The notes: generated by a model from the sequence alone, not told the origin. A DNA stretch of 64,000 bases from Amycolatopsis jiangsuensis (GCF_014204865.1 NZ_JACHMG010000001.1:3746501-3810500); one strand, 5' to 3'; numbered from the stretch's first letter, positions 18,326-27,592 are shown. Translations and numbers: made by a program.

Positions 18326-19087
18326 ATGCCTGCTGTGTTCGTGAACGGCAATCCCGAAAGTGCTGCCGTCTGGGATCCCCTGTGTGCCGAACTGGACCGC
18401 GCCGACGTACTGCGGCTGTCGCCACCCGGCTTCGGCGCACCCGTGCCGGACGGCTTCGGCGGCACAGTGACCGATTACCGCGACTGGCTCGTCGAGGAGC
18501 TGACCGCGCTGGGCGAGCCGGTCGACCTCGTCGGCCACGACATCGGCGGCAGCACAGCGCTTTCGGTCGCCATGACACGGCCCGATCTGCTGCGCACCTG
18601 GGTGAGCGACTCACTGGGCGTGTTCCACCCGGACTACGTGTGGCACGATCTCGCCCGGCTGTGGCAGACGCCGGGAGCCGGTGAGGAGTCCGTCGCCGGG
18701 CTGCTGGGTGGTTCGCTCGAACAGCGGACCGCGCGGATGGTCTCGCGCGGCATTCCCGAGCCGGTCGCCGAGCGGCTCGCCGCCGCGCAGGGTCCGGAGA
18801 TGGGACAGGCGATCCTGACCCTGTACCGCTCCATGGTGCAGCCGGTGATGGCCGAACTGGGCCGGAATCTGCCCGCCGCGGCGGCCCGCCCGGGACTGGC
18901 CATGCTCGCCACCGAGGATCAGTTCGGCGGCCCACCGGACCGGCGCCGCGAAGCCGCGACCCAAGCCGGCGCGCGAGTGGCCGTGCTCGAGGGACTGGGC
19001 CACTGGTGGATGGCACAGGATCCGGCCCGCGGCGCCCGGATGCTCACCGCCTTCTGGGCGGAACCTGTTTCCACGCGACCGCTTTAG
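18326..19087 (+). CDS. alpha/beta-fold hydrolase with Asp nucleophile (haloalkane dehalogenase/epoxide hydrolase-like)
   Basis: 253 aa. The nucleophile elbow is VGHDIGGS, with Asp72 where esterases have Ser; this is typical of haloalkane dehalogenases, epoxide hydrolases and related proteins. The catalytic His is in GLGHWWMAQDP near the C-terminus. There is no signal peptide, so it is cytoplasmic. The oxyanion-type HGNP is replaced by VNGNPESAAVWDPL. The substrate is unknown; the divergent TetR suggests induction by a small lipophilic ligand. Confidence 0.82.
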   Translation: MPAVFVNGNPESAAVWDPLCAELDRADVLRLSPPGFGAPVPDGFGGTVTDYRDWLVEELTALGEPVDLVGHDIGGSTALSVAMTRPDLLRTWVSDSLGVFHPDYVWHDLARLWQTPGAGEESVAGLLGGSLEQRTARMVSRGIPEPVAERLAAAQGPEMGQAILTLYRSMVQPVMAELGRNLPAAAARPGLAMLATEDQFGGPPDRRREAATQAGARVAVLEGLGHWWMAQDPARGARMLTAFWAEPVSTRPL

Positions 19088-19222
19088 CGCGCCCCGCCTC
19101 GGCCGGGCGTAGGGGCTGAGCCTCGATGACGCTTTCCCACGACCTGTTCTCCGAACGCGATTCCGGCCGAGTTCGCCGCCGCGGTCGACAAGCGACAGTG
19201 CCCACCGCCCCGTCCAGCGTGC

Positions 19223-20257
19223 TCACGCTGCCGGCGTGCCACCCGCTGCCGTACCGACCCCGGCGGTGCTTTCCCGGATTTCCAGGGAGAACGGCGGCTG
19301 CACCTCGTGCGGCGGCGTCTGCTCGGTACCGGCGATCCGGGCGTGCACGAGGTCGACTGCGGCGTCGGCGATGGCCGCCTTGTCCGGTGCGATGGTGGTG
19401 ATCGAGGGCAGGCTGAACGCACTCTCGTCGGTGTTGTCGAAGCCGACGATCGCGATGTCCTGCGGCACCCGCAGCCCGCGTTCGGCGACCGAACGCAGTG
19501 CGCCGACCGCGAGCAGGTCGTTGAAGCAGAACACCGCGTCCGGCGGCTCCGGTAACGACAGCAGCCGCTTCATCGCAGCCGCACCGTTGGCGCGGTGGTA
19601 CTTGTCCGCGGGCTCCATCAGCGAGTCCACAACGGACAGACCGGCGTCGGACAGCGCCGCGCGGTAACCGGCGACGCGCAGCGAAGCGGTGCCGCGTCGC
19701 GGGTTCACCCCGATGGCAGCAATCCGCTTGCGGCCCAAGGAAACCAAGTGCGAAACCGCGGCGTGGGCGGCCCGCACGTTGTCGATGGCCACCCGGTCGA
19801 GCTCCACGTCCACCGCGTGCTCCCCCAGCAGCACCATCGGAATTCCCTTTTCCGGATCCGGGAAATCACCCGACTCGAGGGCTTCCGGGTGCACCAGCGC
19901 ACCGTCCACCAGATGTGGGCCGAGAGAGTCCACAGTGGCCCGTTCCCGGGTGCGGGTGCCCTGCGTCTGCTCGATCAGCACGCTCCAGCCCCGCCGCTGC
20001 GCCGCGGTGATCACCAGCCCGGCCAGTTCGCCGAAGTACGGAATGCTCAACTCCGGCACCATGAGCGCGAGAAAGCCGGTGCGGCCACGACGCAGGTTGC
20101 GCGCGCCGACGTTCGGCCGGTAGCCGGTCGCGGCCAGCGCCTCCTCGACCCGCCTGCGGTTCTCCGGCTTCACGAACGCGTACCCGTTCACCACGTTCGA
20201 CACGGTCTTCACCGAAACGCCCGCCAGCGTCGCGACGTCCTTGAGTGTCACGGCCAC
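19223..20257 (-). CDS. LacI-family repressor of the sugar ABC/GH2 operon
   Basis: 344 aa. N-terminal LacI HTH: VTLKDVATLAGVSVKTVSNVVNG, with a hinge helix VGARNLRRGRTG. The periplasmic-binding-like effector domain runs from about residue 60 (FLALMVPELSIPYFGEL) to the end, with VFCFNDLLAVGALRSV and IVGFDNTDESAF. It is divergent from the transporter operon, with a long dyad between the two starts. By family logic it is a repressor released by a sugar of the transported type. The tail after STAGVG is Gly/Ala-rich and probably disordered. Confidence 0.9.
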   Translation of the reverse strand: MAVTLKDVATLAGVSVKTVSNVVNGYAFVKPENRRRVEEALAATGYRPNVGARNLRRGRTGFLALMVPELSIPYFGELAGLVITAAQRRGWSVLIEQTQGTRTRERATVDSLGPHLVDGALVHPEALESGDFPDPEKGIPMVLLGEHAVDVELDRVAIDNVRAAHAAVSHLVSLGRKRIAAIGVNPRRGTASLRVAGYRAALSDAGLSVVDSLMEPADKYHRANGAAAMKRLLSLPEPPDAVFCFNDLLAVGALRSVAERGLRVPQDIAIVGFDNTDESAFSLPSITTIAPDKAAIADAAVDLVHARIAGTEQTPPHEVQPPFSLEIRESTAGVGTAAGGTPAA

Positions 20258-20330
20258 GCCGACTCCCTCCGCTCCGGCCGGCTGCCCACGACGAGCCCGG
20301 CGGACACGAAGTGTAGCGACGTTTTGCCTG

Positions 20331-20357
20331 TTTACAACGTTGTTCCAACGATGTAAA
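20331..20357. promoter_or_regulatory. LacI-type operator controlling the sugar operon
   Basis: Arms TTTACAACGTTG (20331-20342) and CAACGATGTAAA (20346-20357) are inverted repeats matching at 11 of 12 positions around TTC. The TGTAAA..TTTACA frame with a central CG-containing core is typical of LacI-family sites. It lies 74 bp upstream of the lacI-type start and 79 bp upstream of the binding-protein start, in an AT-rich pocket. Confidence 0.75.
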
Positions 20358-20435
20358 AATGGCGCAAGCTCATCAGGGTGACTGCGATCACGTCGGTGAG
20401 CGGCTCACCTTAGCCATCGCCGTGAGGAGTCCGCA

Positions 20436-21512
20436 GTGTCCCCGACCGTCCCCGCCCGACTGGTTCTCGTCACCGGCGCCGCCGCGGCCCTCGTGCTGGC
20501 CGGCTGCACCAGCCGTGAGGAAGCGTCCTCGGGCCCCAGCACCGGCGCCGGTCCGGCCGCGTCGGCGGCGTCCGAGGCGCCGACCGCCGACGGCTGCACA
20601 CTGGCCAAGACCGGCTACCCCAAGGTGGACCTGAAGAACGCGGTCATCGGCTTCTCGCAGTCGGAGAAGGAGGCCAACCCGTTCCGCATCGCGGAGACGC
20701 AGTCCATCAAGGACGAGGCCGCCAAGCTCGGCATCCCGGCGAACCACCTGCTCACCACGAACGCGCAGAGTGACCTCAACAAGCAGGTCAGCGACATCAA
20801 GTCACTGCTCGACCGCGGAGCGAAGCTGCTCATCGTGGCCCCGCTGAACTCCGACGGCCTGCAGCCGGCGTTCGACGCGGCGAAGGCGAAGAAGGTCCCG
20901 GTGGTCACGATCGACCGCAAGGTGACCGCCCAGCCGTGCACCGACTACCTGACCTTCATCGGCTCGAACTTCGTGGAACAGGGCCACCGCGCGGCCGCCG
21001 CGCTGGCGAAGTCCACCGGTGGCAACGGGAAGGTCGCGATCCTGCTCGGCTCGTCGGGCAACAACGTGACCACCGACCGTACCCAGGGTTTCAAGGACGA
21101 GCTGAAGAAGACGCCGGGCCTGAGCGTGGTCGCCGAGCAGACCGGGGACTTCGACCGGTCCAAGGGCCAGCAGGTCACCGAGCAGCTGATCCAGAGCCAC
21201 CCCGACCTCACCGCGGTGTACGCGGAGAACGACGAGATGGGCATCGGCGCGGTCAATGCGCTCAAGACCGCGGGCAAGAATCCGGGCAAGGACGTCAAGG
21301 TCGTCTCGGTGGACGGCACCCGCAACGCTGTGCAGCTGATCGCCGACGGCAGCTACAACGCGGTGATCGAGTCCAATCCGCGGTTCGGCCAGCTCGCGTT
21401 CCAGACGCTGCAGCAGTTCGAGGACGGCAAGCCGATCGCGCCGAGCATCGTGATCACCGACGACGCCTACGACGAGTCGAACGCGGCGCAGAAGGTCGGG
21501 AATGCGTTCTGA
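20436..21512 (+). CDS. sugar ABC transporter substrate-binding lipoprotein (YtfQ-like)
   Basis: 358 aa from GTG 20436. Lipobox LVLAGC with lipid-anchored Cys24, then a Ser/Ala/Pro linker. The mature domain is a type I periplasmic-binding fold: NAVIGFSQSEKEANPFRIAE, LIVAPLNSDGLQPAFDAAK, VTTDRTQGFKDELKKTPG, AENDEMGIGAVNALK. These segments follow the galactofuranose-binding YtfQ of E. coli closely (my comparison from memory), more than ribose or xylose proteins. It captures a sugar outside the membrane for the two permeases and ATPase encoded next. Confidence 0.88.
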   Translation: MSPTVPARLVLVTGAAAALVLAGCTSREEASSGPSTGAGPAASAASEAPTADGCTLAKTGYPKVDLKNAVIGFSQSEKEANPFRIAETQSIKDEAAKLGIPANHLLTTNAQSDLNKQVSDIKSLLDRGAKLLIVAPLNSDGLQPAFDAAKAKKVPVVTIDRKVTAQPCTDYLTFIGSNFVEQGHRAAAALAKSTGGNGKVAILLGSSGNNVTTDRTQGFKDELKKTPGLSVVAEQTGDFDRSKGQQVTEQLIQSHPDLTAVYAENDEMGIGAVNALKTAGKNPGKDVKVVSVDGTRNAVQLIADGSYNAVIESNPRFGQLAFQTLQQFEDGKPIAPSIVITDDAYDESNAAQKVGNAF

Positions 21513-23067
21513 CCAGCCGGCACTGACGGGTACCGGCGAGGAAGCCGGCGTGCGCGCACCGGTGCTGGAGGTGACCGGGGTGACCAAGCGGTTCCCCGGC
21601 ACCGTGGCACTGGACGACGTCTCGTTCACGCTGCGCCGCGGCGAGGTGCACGCGCTGGTCGGGGAGAACGGCGCCGGCAAGTCCACCTTGATCAAGGTGC
21701 TCACCGGGGTCTACCGGCCGGACGAGGGCCAGGTGCGTCACCTCGGCGAGCCGGTGGAGTTCCGGCGGCCGGTCGACGCGCAGCGGGCCGGGATCTCCAC
21801 CATCTACCAGGAGGTCAACCTCGTCCCGCTGATGAGCGTGGCGAGCAACGTCTTCCTCGGCCGGGAACCCCGCACCCGCGCCGGGCTCGTGGACTGGCCG
21901 GCGATGAACGCACAGGCCCGCGAACTGCTGGCCGGCTACGGCATCGACACCGACGTGCGACGACCGCTGCACACGCTCGCGGTGGGCGCGCAGCAGATGG
22001 TCGCGCTCGCCCGCGCGGTGTCCACGAAGGCCGGCGTGGTGGTGATGGACGAACCGACGTCGTCGCTGGAACCGCGTGAGGTGGACACCTTGTTCGAGGT
22101 GCTCACCCGGCTGCGTTCGGAGGACATCGCGGTCATCTACGTGAGCCACCGGATGGACGAGCTGTACCGGGTGTGCGACAGCGTCACGGTGCTGCGTGAC
22201 GGTCGTGTCGTCCACAGCGGAGCGTTGAAGCCGCTGCCGCGGATCGAGCTGGTGTCCATGATGCTCGGCCGGGAGATCCGCGAGATCCGGGCCGAGGGTG
22301 TGACCGCGTTCGGCGAAGAGCACCACGCCGGGAAGGAACCGTTGCTCCGGGCGGAAAACCTCACCGGCGGCCGGAAACTGCGCGACGTTTCGCTCAGCGT
22401 CCGGCCCGGCGAGGTGGTCGGGCTGGCCGGGCTGCTCGGGTCCGGTCGCAGTGAAACCGCCCGCGCGGTGGTCGGGGCGTTCCCGCTGGAGAGCGGTTCG
22501 GTGCTGCTGGCGGGGAAACCACTGAAACGCGGGCGGATCGCGGCCGCGGTGCGCTCCGGGGTCGCGCTGCTGGCGGAGGACCGCAAGGCCGACGGGATCA
22601 TCCCGAACCTGTCCGTGCGGGAGAACATCGTGCTGGCCGCGCTGCCCAGCCTGTCCACCTTCGGGTTCGTCAACCGGGCCAAGCAGGACCGGGTGGTGCG
22701 GACGTTCATGGAGCGGCTGCGGATCAAGGCGGCGAGCCCGGAGCAGAAGGTCTCCGAGCTCTCCGGCGGCAACCAGCAGAAGGTGCTGCTCGCGCGCTGG
22801 CTCGCCACCGGGCCGAAGGTGCTGCTGCTCGACGAACCCACCCGGGGCATCGACGTCGGCGCCAAGGCCGAGGTGCAGGCGCTGATCGACGAGCTGGCGA
22901 AGGAGGGCCTCGGCGTGCTGCTGATCTCCTCCGAGCTGGAGGAACTGCTCGACGGCGCGGACCGCGTGGTCGTGCTGCGTGACGGCGCGGTCGCCGGCGA
23001 ACTGGCCGGCGCCGCCGTGACCGAGGACAACGTCCTGGCCGCCATCGCCGCCGAGGAGGACTCGTGA
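21502..23067 (+). CDS. sugar ABC transporter double ATP-binding protein (YtfR/RbsA-like)
   Basis: 521 aa with two ABC domains. First: Walker A GENGAGKST, degenerate signature TLAVGAQQMVALARA, Walker B VVMDEPTSSLEP. Second: a shortened P-loop GLLGSGRSE, signature LSGGNQQKVLLARWL, Walker B LLLDEPTRGIDVGA. The substituted second P-loop is the rule in RbsA/YtfR proteins. It powers import through the two downstream permeases. The start lies 11 bp inside the binding-protein gene, so translation is probably coupled. Confidence 0.92.
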   Translation: MRSDQPALTGTGEEAGVRAPVLEVTGVTKRFPGTVALDDVSFTLRRGEVHALVGENGAGKSTLIKVLTGVYRPDEGQVRHLGEPVEFRRPVDAQRAGISTIYQEVNLVPLMSVASNVFLGREPRTRAGLVDWPAMNAQARELLAGYGIDTDVRRPLHTLAVGAQQMVALARAVSTKAGVVVMDEPTSSLEPREVDTLFEVLTRLRSEDIAVIYVSHRMDELYRVCDSVTVLRDGRVVHSGALKPLPRIELVSMMLGREIREIRAEGVTAFGEEHHAGKEPLLRAENLTGGRKLRDVSLSVRPGEVVGLAGLLGSGRSETARAVVGAFPLESGSVLLAGKPLKRGRIAAAVRSGVALLAEDRKADGIIPNLSVRENIVLAALPSLSTFGFVNRAKQDRVVRTFMERLRIKAASPEQKVSELSGGNQQKVLLARWLATGPKVLLLDEPTRGIDVGAKAEVQALIDELAKEGLGVLLISSELEELLDGADRVVVLRDGAVAGELAGAAVTEDNVLAAIAAEEDS

Positions 23068-23106
23068 GTGTCCAGGCCGGTGCTGACCGGCGTCAGCACT
23101 CACGAG
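23061..23106. repeat. imperfect copy of dispersed palindrome over the permease start
   Basis: Arms CTCGTGAGTG (23061-23070) and CACTCACGAG (23097-23106) are exact inverses; the inner part (CCAGGCCGGTGCTGACCGGC) is also partly palindromic. A perfect longer version with the same outer arms is at 27546-27592. It overlaps the stop of the ATPase gene and the GTG start of the permease. Confidence 0.6.
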
Positions 23107-24032
23107 CAGGTGTCGCCGGCTGGCTGCAGAACTACGGCGTGTACCTGGCTGTCGTGGTGCTGCTGCTGTTCAACGTGATCTTCACGGAGAACTTCCTGTC
23201 CGTCGCCAACTTCCGCACCCAGCTCGTGCAGGCGGCACCGGTGTGCATCGTCGCGCTCGGCATGGCGCTGGTGATCGGCACCGAGGGCATCGACCTGTCG
23301 GTGGGCTCGGTGATGTCGGTGGCCGCCGCGCTGATCCCGCTCTACCTCGGCGCAGGACCCGTCACGGCGATCGTCGTCGCGCTGATCGCCGGGGTCGTTT
23401 CCGGGTTGTTCAGCGGGTTCCTGGTGGCACAGCTGGGCATCCAGCCGATCATCGCGACACTGGCGTTACTCGTCGGCGGACGCGGACTCGCGCTGGTGAT
23501 CGCGCACGGCCGGCTCGAGCAGCTGCACAACGCCGACTTCCTGGCGCTGGGCACCGGCGACGTGCTCGGCATCCCGGTCATGGTGCTGGTCGCGGCGGTG
23601 CTCGCGGTACTGGCCGGGCTGCTGGTGCGGCGCACCACGTTCGGCAGGCATCTGGTCGCGGTCGGCGGCAACCGGCCGGCCGCCACGCTCGCCGGGCTGC
23701 CGGTCAAGCGCGTGCTGATCGGGGTCTACGTGATCTCCGGTGCGCTGGCCGCGATAGCCGGGGTGCTCTCCACCGCACGGCTCAGTGCCAGCGATCCCAA
23801 CGAACTGGGGCTGCTGATGGAGCTGTCGGCGATCACCGCGGTGGTCGTCGGCGGGACTCCGCTCACCGGTGGCCGGGTGCGCGTGCTCGGCACGGTGTTC
23901 GGTGCCCTGTTGATGCAGCTGGTGCACGCCACGCTGATCAAGCACAACCTGCCCGATTCCGCGGCGCAGATGGTGCAGGCCGCCATCATCGTCGTCGCGG
24001 TGTACGTCGCCCGGGAACGGAGCACGCGATGA
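23064..24032 (+). CDS. sugar ABC transporter permease (YtfT-like)
   Basis: 322 aa from GTG 23064, overlapping the ATPase stop (GTGA). It has eight to ten hydrophobic helices and the BPD_transp_2 signature ALGMALVIGTEGIDLSVGSVMSV, characteristic of RbsC/YtfT permeases. The first ~15 codons are encoded inside a CTCGTGAGTG...CACTCACGAG dyad (23061-23106) that resembles a terminator-type palindrome further down. The N-terminal SVQAGADRRQHSRAGVAG is therefore probably a later addition. It forms the membrane channel with the next permease. Confidence 0.9.
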   Translation: MSVQAGADRRQHSRAGVAGWLQNYGVYLAVVVLLLFNVIFTENFLSVANFRTQLVQAAPVCIVALGMALVIGTEGIDLSVGSVMSVAAALIPLYLGAGPVTAIVVALIAGVVSGLFSGFLVAQLGIQPIIATLALLVGGRGLALVIAHGRLEQLHNADFLALGTGDVLGIPVMVLVAAVLAVLAGLLVRRTTFGRHLVAVGGNRPAATLAGLPVKRVLIGVYVISGALAAIAGVLSTARLSASDPNELGLLMELSAITAVVVGGTPLTGGRVRVLGTVFGALLMQLVHATLIKHNLPDSAAQMVQAAIIVVAVYVARERSTR

Positions 24033-25009
24033 CCGCGACCACCGCCGCACCGTCGGAACGCGGGGCGAGCGTGGCCGCCGTCCTGCAGCGTCAGGGTGCC
24101 GCGGTCGTGCTCGTCCTCGGCCTCGTCGTCTCCTGGTTCGCCTTTCCGCACTTCGGTTCCCCGGACAACCTGCGGAGCCTGGTGCTGCAGGGCTCGTTCC
24201 TCGCGGTGATCGCGCTCGGCATGACGTTCGTGATCATCTCCGGCGGGATCGACCTGTCCGTCGGCTCGGTGTACGCGCTCGGCGGGGTGCTGGCCGCGTA
24301 CGGCTCGCGGTACGGCCTGATCGTGGCGATTCTGCTGCCACTCGTGGTGTGCGGGCTGATCGGGCTGGTCAACGGCCTGCTCATCGCGAGAACCCGGATG
24401 GCGCCGTTCATCGTCACGCTCGCCTCGCTGCTGTTCGCCCGCGGTCTGCTGCTCGCGCTCACCGACGAAGGCGCCACGACGTACAAAGTGCCACCCGGTT
24501 CGGCGTTCCTCTGGCTCGGGCAGGGCACCATCTTCGGCGTCGGCGTGCCGGTGTACCTCGCGCTGATCCTTTTCGGACTCGGCGGAGTGCTGTTGCGCCG
24601 CACCAGGTTCGGACAGTCGGTGTTCGCCATCGGCGGGTCGGAGCAGTCCGCGCTGCTGATGGGACTTCCGGTGGCCCGCACCAAGGTCACGCTGTACACG
24701 CTCAGCGGGGCGCTGGCCGGACTGGCCGGCGTGCTCACCGCGGCGTACCTGCAGTCCGGCGTCACGGTGCTGGGCGTCGGCACCGAACTCGACGCGATCT
24801 CCGTGGTGGTGATCGGCGGCACGCTGCTCACCGGTGGCGCCGGCACCATCATCGGCACGCTCGTCGGCGTGCTGCTGAAAACGCTGATCCAGAACGTGAT
24901 CAACCAGGTCGGCACTCTCGATTCCAACTACCAGACGGTGGTCAGCGGAGCGTTCCTGCTGGTCGTCGTCGTGATCCAGCGGCTTTTGGCTCGTTCTCGC
25001 AAGTCCTGA
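24029..25009 (+). CDS. sugar ABC transporter permease (YjfF-like)
   Basis: 326 aa from ATG 24029, overlapping the previous stop (ATGA). It is a polytopic BPD_transp_2 permease with the signature ALGMTFVIISGGIDLSVGSVYALGG and VVVIGGTLLTGGAGTIIGTLVG. The presence of two distinct permeases after one ATPase is the arrangement of E. coli ytfQ-ytfR-ytfT-yjfF for galactofuranose uptake, whereas ribose-type operons usually have one. The C-terminus is basic (ARSRKS). Confidence 0.9.
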   Translation: MTATTAAPSERGASVAAVLQRQGAAVVLVLGLVVSWFAFPHFGSPDNLRSLVLQGSFLAVIALGMTFVIISGGIDLSVGSVYALGGVLAAYGSRYGLIVAILLPLVVCGLIGLVNGLLIARTRMAPFIVTLASLLFARGLLLALTDEGATTYKVPPGSAFLWLGQGTIFGVGVPVYLALILFGLGGVLLRRTRFGQSVFAIGGSEQSALLMGLPVARTKVTLYTLSGALAGLAGVLTAAYLQSGVTVLGVGTELDAISVVVIGGTLLTGGAGTIIGTLVGVLLKTLIQNVINQVGTLDSNYQTVVSGAFLLVVVVIQRLLARSRKS

Positions 25010-25040
25010 CCGGCTCATCCCCGCACCAGGAGGTACGACG

Positions 25041-27542
25041 ATGTTTCCTGCTGTCCGCAGGTCCCGACGATGGGCCACGGTGGCCGCCGCGTTCGCCGTG
25101 GTCGCCGCCGGGCTCTCGAACGCGCCCGCCGCCTCGGCGGCCGATCCACCGCAGTGGCAACGGCTGGAGCCCCCGCTGTCCACGCCGTGGACGGACCAGG
25201 TCTCCCCGGACAACGCGCTGCCGGACTACCCGCGGCCGCAGCTCACCCGTGACAAATGGCAGAACCTCAACGGCACCTGGGAGTTCTCCGCGGCCAACCC
25301 GGGGGACGCCCCGCCGATCGGACAAGGGCTCGACGAGCGCATCCTCGTGCCGTACCCGGTGGAGTCGGCGCTTTCCGGGATCATGCGGCACGAGACCTCG
25401 ATGTGGTACCGGCGCACTTTCCAGGTGCCGCCGGACTGGCAGGTCGGCGCGGGTGAACGGCTCGTGCTGCACTTCCAGGCGGTGGACTACGACACCACGG
25501 TGTGGGTCAACGGCCAGGAGGTCACCCACCACACCGGCGGCTACGACTCGTTCTCCGCGGACGTCACCGACGCGCTGACCGATGCGCCGGACCAGGAAAT
25601 CGTGGTCGGCGTCAACGATCCGAACGACGCGGGCACCCAGCCGCTCGGCAAACAGCGCACCGCGGGCGACGGGATCTTTTACACCCCGAGCTCGGGCATC
25701 TGGCAGACCGTGTGGCTGGAGCCGGTGAAACCCGCGCACATCGACAAGGTGGACACCACCGCGGACGTGGCGGACGGTTCGGTCACGGTGAACGCGGCGG
25801 TCAGCGACGGCGACGGCACCCAGACCGTCGAGGCGACCGCCTACGACCACGGCACGGCGGTCGGCACGGTGACCGGCGAGGCGAACAAACCGTTGCAGCT
25901 CAAGCTGGACAAGCCGCATCTGTGGACGCCCGACGATCCGTTCCTCTATGACCTGCAGGTGAACCTGTCCTCCGGGGACAGCGTGCGCGGCTACTTCGGC
26001 ATGCGCTCGATCTCGGTGGGCAAGACCGCGGACGGCAAGCAGCGGATGCTGCTCAACGGCAAGTTCGTGATGCAGCTCGGCCCGCTGGACCAGGGTTTCT
26101 GGCCGGACGGCATCTACACCGCGCCGACCGACGAGGCACTGAAGTTCGACCTGGAGCAGGAAAAGGCGCTCGGCTTCAACATGGTGCGCAAGCACATCAA
26201 GGTGGAACCCGACCGCTGGTACTACTACGCGGACAAGCTGGGCCTGCTGGTGTGGCAGGACATGCCGGCGATGAAGGACGACACCGACGCGCCGCCGGAC
26301 GCGCAGGTCAACTACGAGTCCGAGATGCACCGGATGATCGACCAGCACCGCAGCTTCCCGTCGATCGTCACCTGGGTGCCGTTCAACGAGGGCTGGGGCG
26401 ACTACGAGGTGGGCCGGATCGCCGACCAGGTCAAGGAATGGGACCCGACCCGGCTGGTGAACGCCGAATCCGGGGTCAACTGCTGCCGGTCCGAACCCGA
26501 CAGCGGCAAGGGCGACATCTACGACGACCACACCTACACCGGACCGGGCACGCCGGCACCGGACGCCACCCGCGCCGCGGTGGACGGTGAGTACGGCGGG
26601 CTCGGCCTGAAGGTCGAGGGGCACGAGTTCGACCCGGCGGGCAGCTTCGCCTACGAAATGGAACCGGACAGCGCCACCCTCACCAGCCGGTACGCCGAAC
26701 TGCAGCAGCAGCTGTTGCTCGCAGGACAGCAGTGCGGCGTCTCGGCCGGGGTGTACACCCAGACCACCGACGTCGAGCAGGAGGTCAACGGCTTCTTCAC
26801 CTACGACCGTCAGGTGAAGAAGATGGACTTCGCCAAGGTGCGGGAGGCGAACCTCGCGGTGATCAACGGCGTGGACGGCGCACCGCAGCAAGGGCCGGTG
26901 ATCACGCCGGGCACGCCGGGTATCGACGGCATCGCCGCGTACCCGTTCGACGAGAACACCGGCACCACAGCGGCGGACTCGGTCGGCGAGCACGACGCGA
27001 CGCTGGCCGGCGGGGCCTCGTGGACCGAAGGGCACCAGGGTTCGGCGCTCGCGGTGAACGGCTCGGGCCAGTACGCCGACACCGGCGCGTCGCTGGTCAA
27101 GACCGACGGCAGCTACAGCGTGGCGGCCTGGGTGAAGTTCAACGAGGTCGGTGACGGTTTCCAGACCGTGGTGAGCCAGGACGGCAGCGACCACAGCGGC
27201 TTCTTCCTGCAGTACTCGGGTGCCGACCACAAGCTGGCGTTCAGCTTCGTCGGCACGCGGGCGCTGGCGCCGATGACGCCGGAGGCAAACCACTGGTACC
27301 ACCTGGTCGGGGTGCGCGACGCCGCGACCGGGAAGCTGGCGCTCTACGTGGACGGCCAGCAGGCCGCGACCCGCAACGCCTGCCTCCTCGACGAGGCGGC
27401 CGGCGGCAACACCGTGATCGGCCGCGGCCAGTACGACGGCAACCCGGTCGACTTCCTCAACGGAGCGGTCGACCAGGTGCACGTGTACGACCGTGCCCTC
27501 ACCCCCGACGAGGTGACTCAGCTCTACACCTCCGGCGCGTGA
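25041..27542 (+). CDS. secreted GH2 glycoside hydrolase with C-terminal LamG-like domain (candidate beta-galactofuranosidase)
   Basis: 833 aa, AGGAGG at 25028-25033. Sec signal to about residue 34 (AASAADPP). The GH2 sandwich domain spans about 55-190 (MWYRRTFQVP, YDTTVWVNGQEVTHHTGGY), then the immunoglobulin-like and TIM-barrel parts. Acid/base Glu450 is in PFNEGWGDYE and nucleophile Glu517 in DGEYGGLG. Residues about 635-830 form a LamG/concanavalin-like domain (DSVGEHDATLAGGASW, YSVAAWVKFNEV, GAVDQVHVYDRALTPDE), probably glycan-binding. It is last in the operon after the YtfQRT/YjfF-like transporter. Beta-galactosidase or galactofuranosidase activity is inferred; GH2 galactofuranosidases are known in Streptomyces. 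Confidence 0.87.
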   Translation: MFPAVRRSRRWATVAAAFAVVAAGLSNAPAASAADPPQWQRLEPPLSTPWTDQVSPDNALPDYPRPQLTRDKWQNLNGTWEFSAANPGDAPPIGQGLDERILVPYPVESALSGIMRHETSMWYRRTFQVPPDWQVGAGERLVLHFQAVDYDTTVWVNGQEVTHHTGGYDSFSADVTDALTDAPDQEIVVGVNDPNDAGTQPLGKQRTAGDGIFYTPSSGIWQTVWLEPVKPAHIDKVDTTADVADGSVTVNAAVSDGDGTQTVEATAYDHGTAVGTVTGEANKPLQLKLDKPHLWTPDDPFLYDLQVNLSSGDSVRGYFGMRSISVGKTADGKQRMLLNGKFVMQLGPLDQGFWPDGIYTAPTDEALKFDLEQEKALGFNMVRKHIKVEPDRWYYYADKLGLLVWQDMPAMKDDTDAPPDAQVNYESEMHRMIDQHRSFPSIVTWVPFNEGWGDYEVGRIADQVKEWDPTRLVNAESGVNCCRSEPDSGKGDIYDDHTYTGPGTPAPDATRAAVDGEYGGLGLKVEGHEFDPAGSFAYEMEPDSATLTSRYAELQQQLLLAGQQCGVSAGVYTQTTDVEQEVNGFFTYDRQVKKMDFAKVREANLAVINGVDGAPQQGPVITPGTPGIDGIAAYPFDENTGTTAADSVGEHDATLAGGASWTEGHQGSALAVNGSGQYADTGASLVKTDGSYSVAAWVKFNEVGDGFQTVVSQDGSDHSGFFLQYSGADHKLAFSFVGTRALAPMTPEANHWYHLVGVRDAATGKLALYVDGQQAATRNACLLDEAAGGNTVIGRGQYDGNPVDFLNGAVDQVHVYDRALTPDEVTQLYTSGA

Positions 27543-27545
27543 CCC

Positions 27546-27592
27546 CTCGTGAGTGGCCAGGCCGGTTCAGAACCGGCCTGGCCACTCACGAG
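27546..27592. terminator. perfect 22-bp stem bidirectional terminator / dispersed palindrome
   Basis: The arms 27546-27567 (starting CTCGTGAGTGGCCAGG) and 27571-27592 (ending CTGGCCACTCACGAG) are exact inverses around the loop CAG. It sits between the convergent GH2 gene and the PGPGW membrane-protein gene. It shares its outer arms and much of its core with the dyad at 23061-23106, so it may belong to a dispersed palindromic family. Confidence 0.85.
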
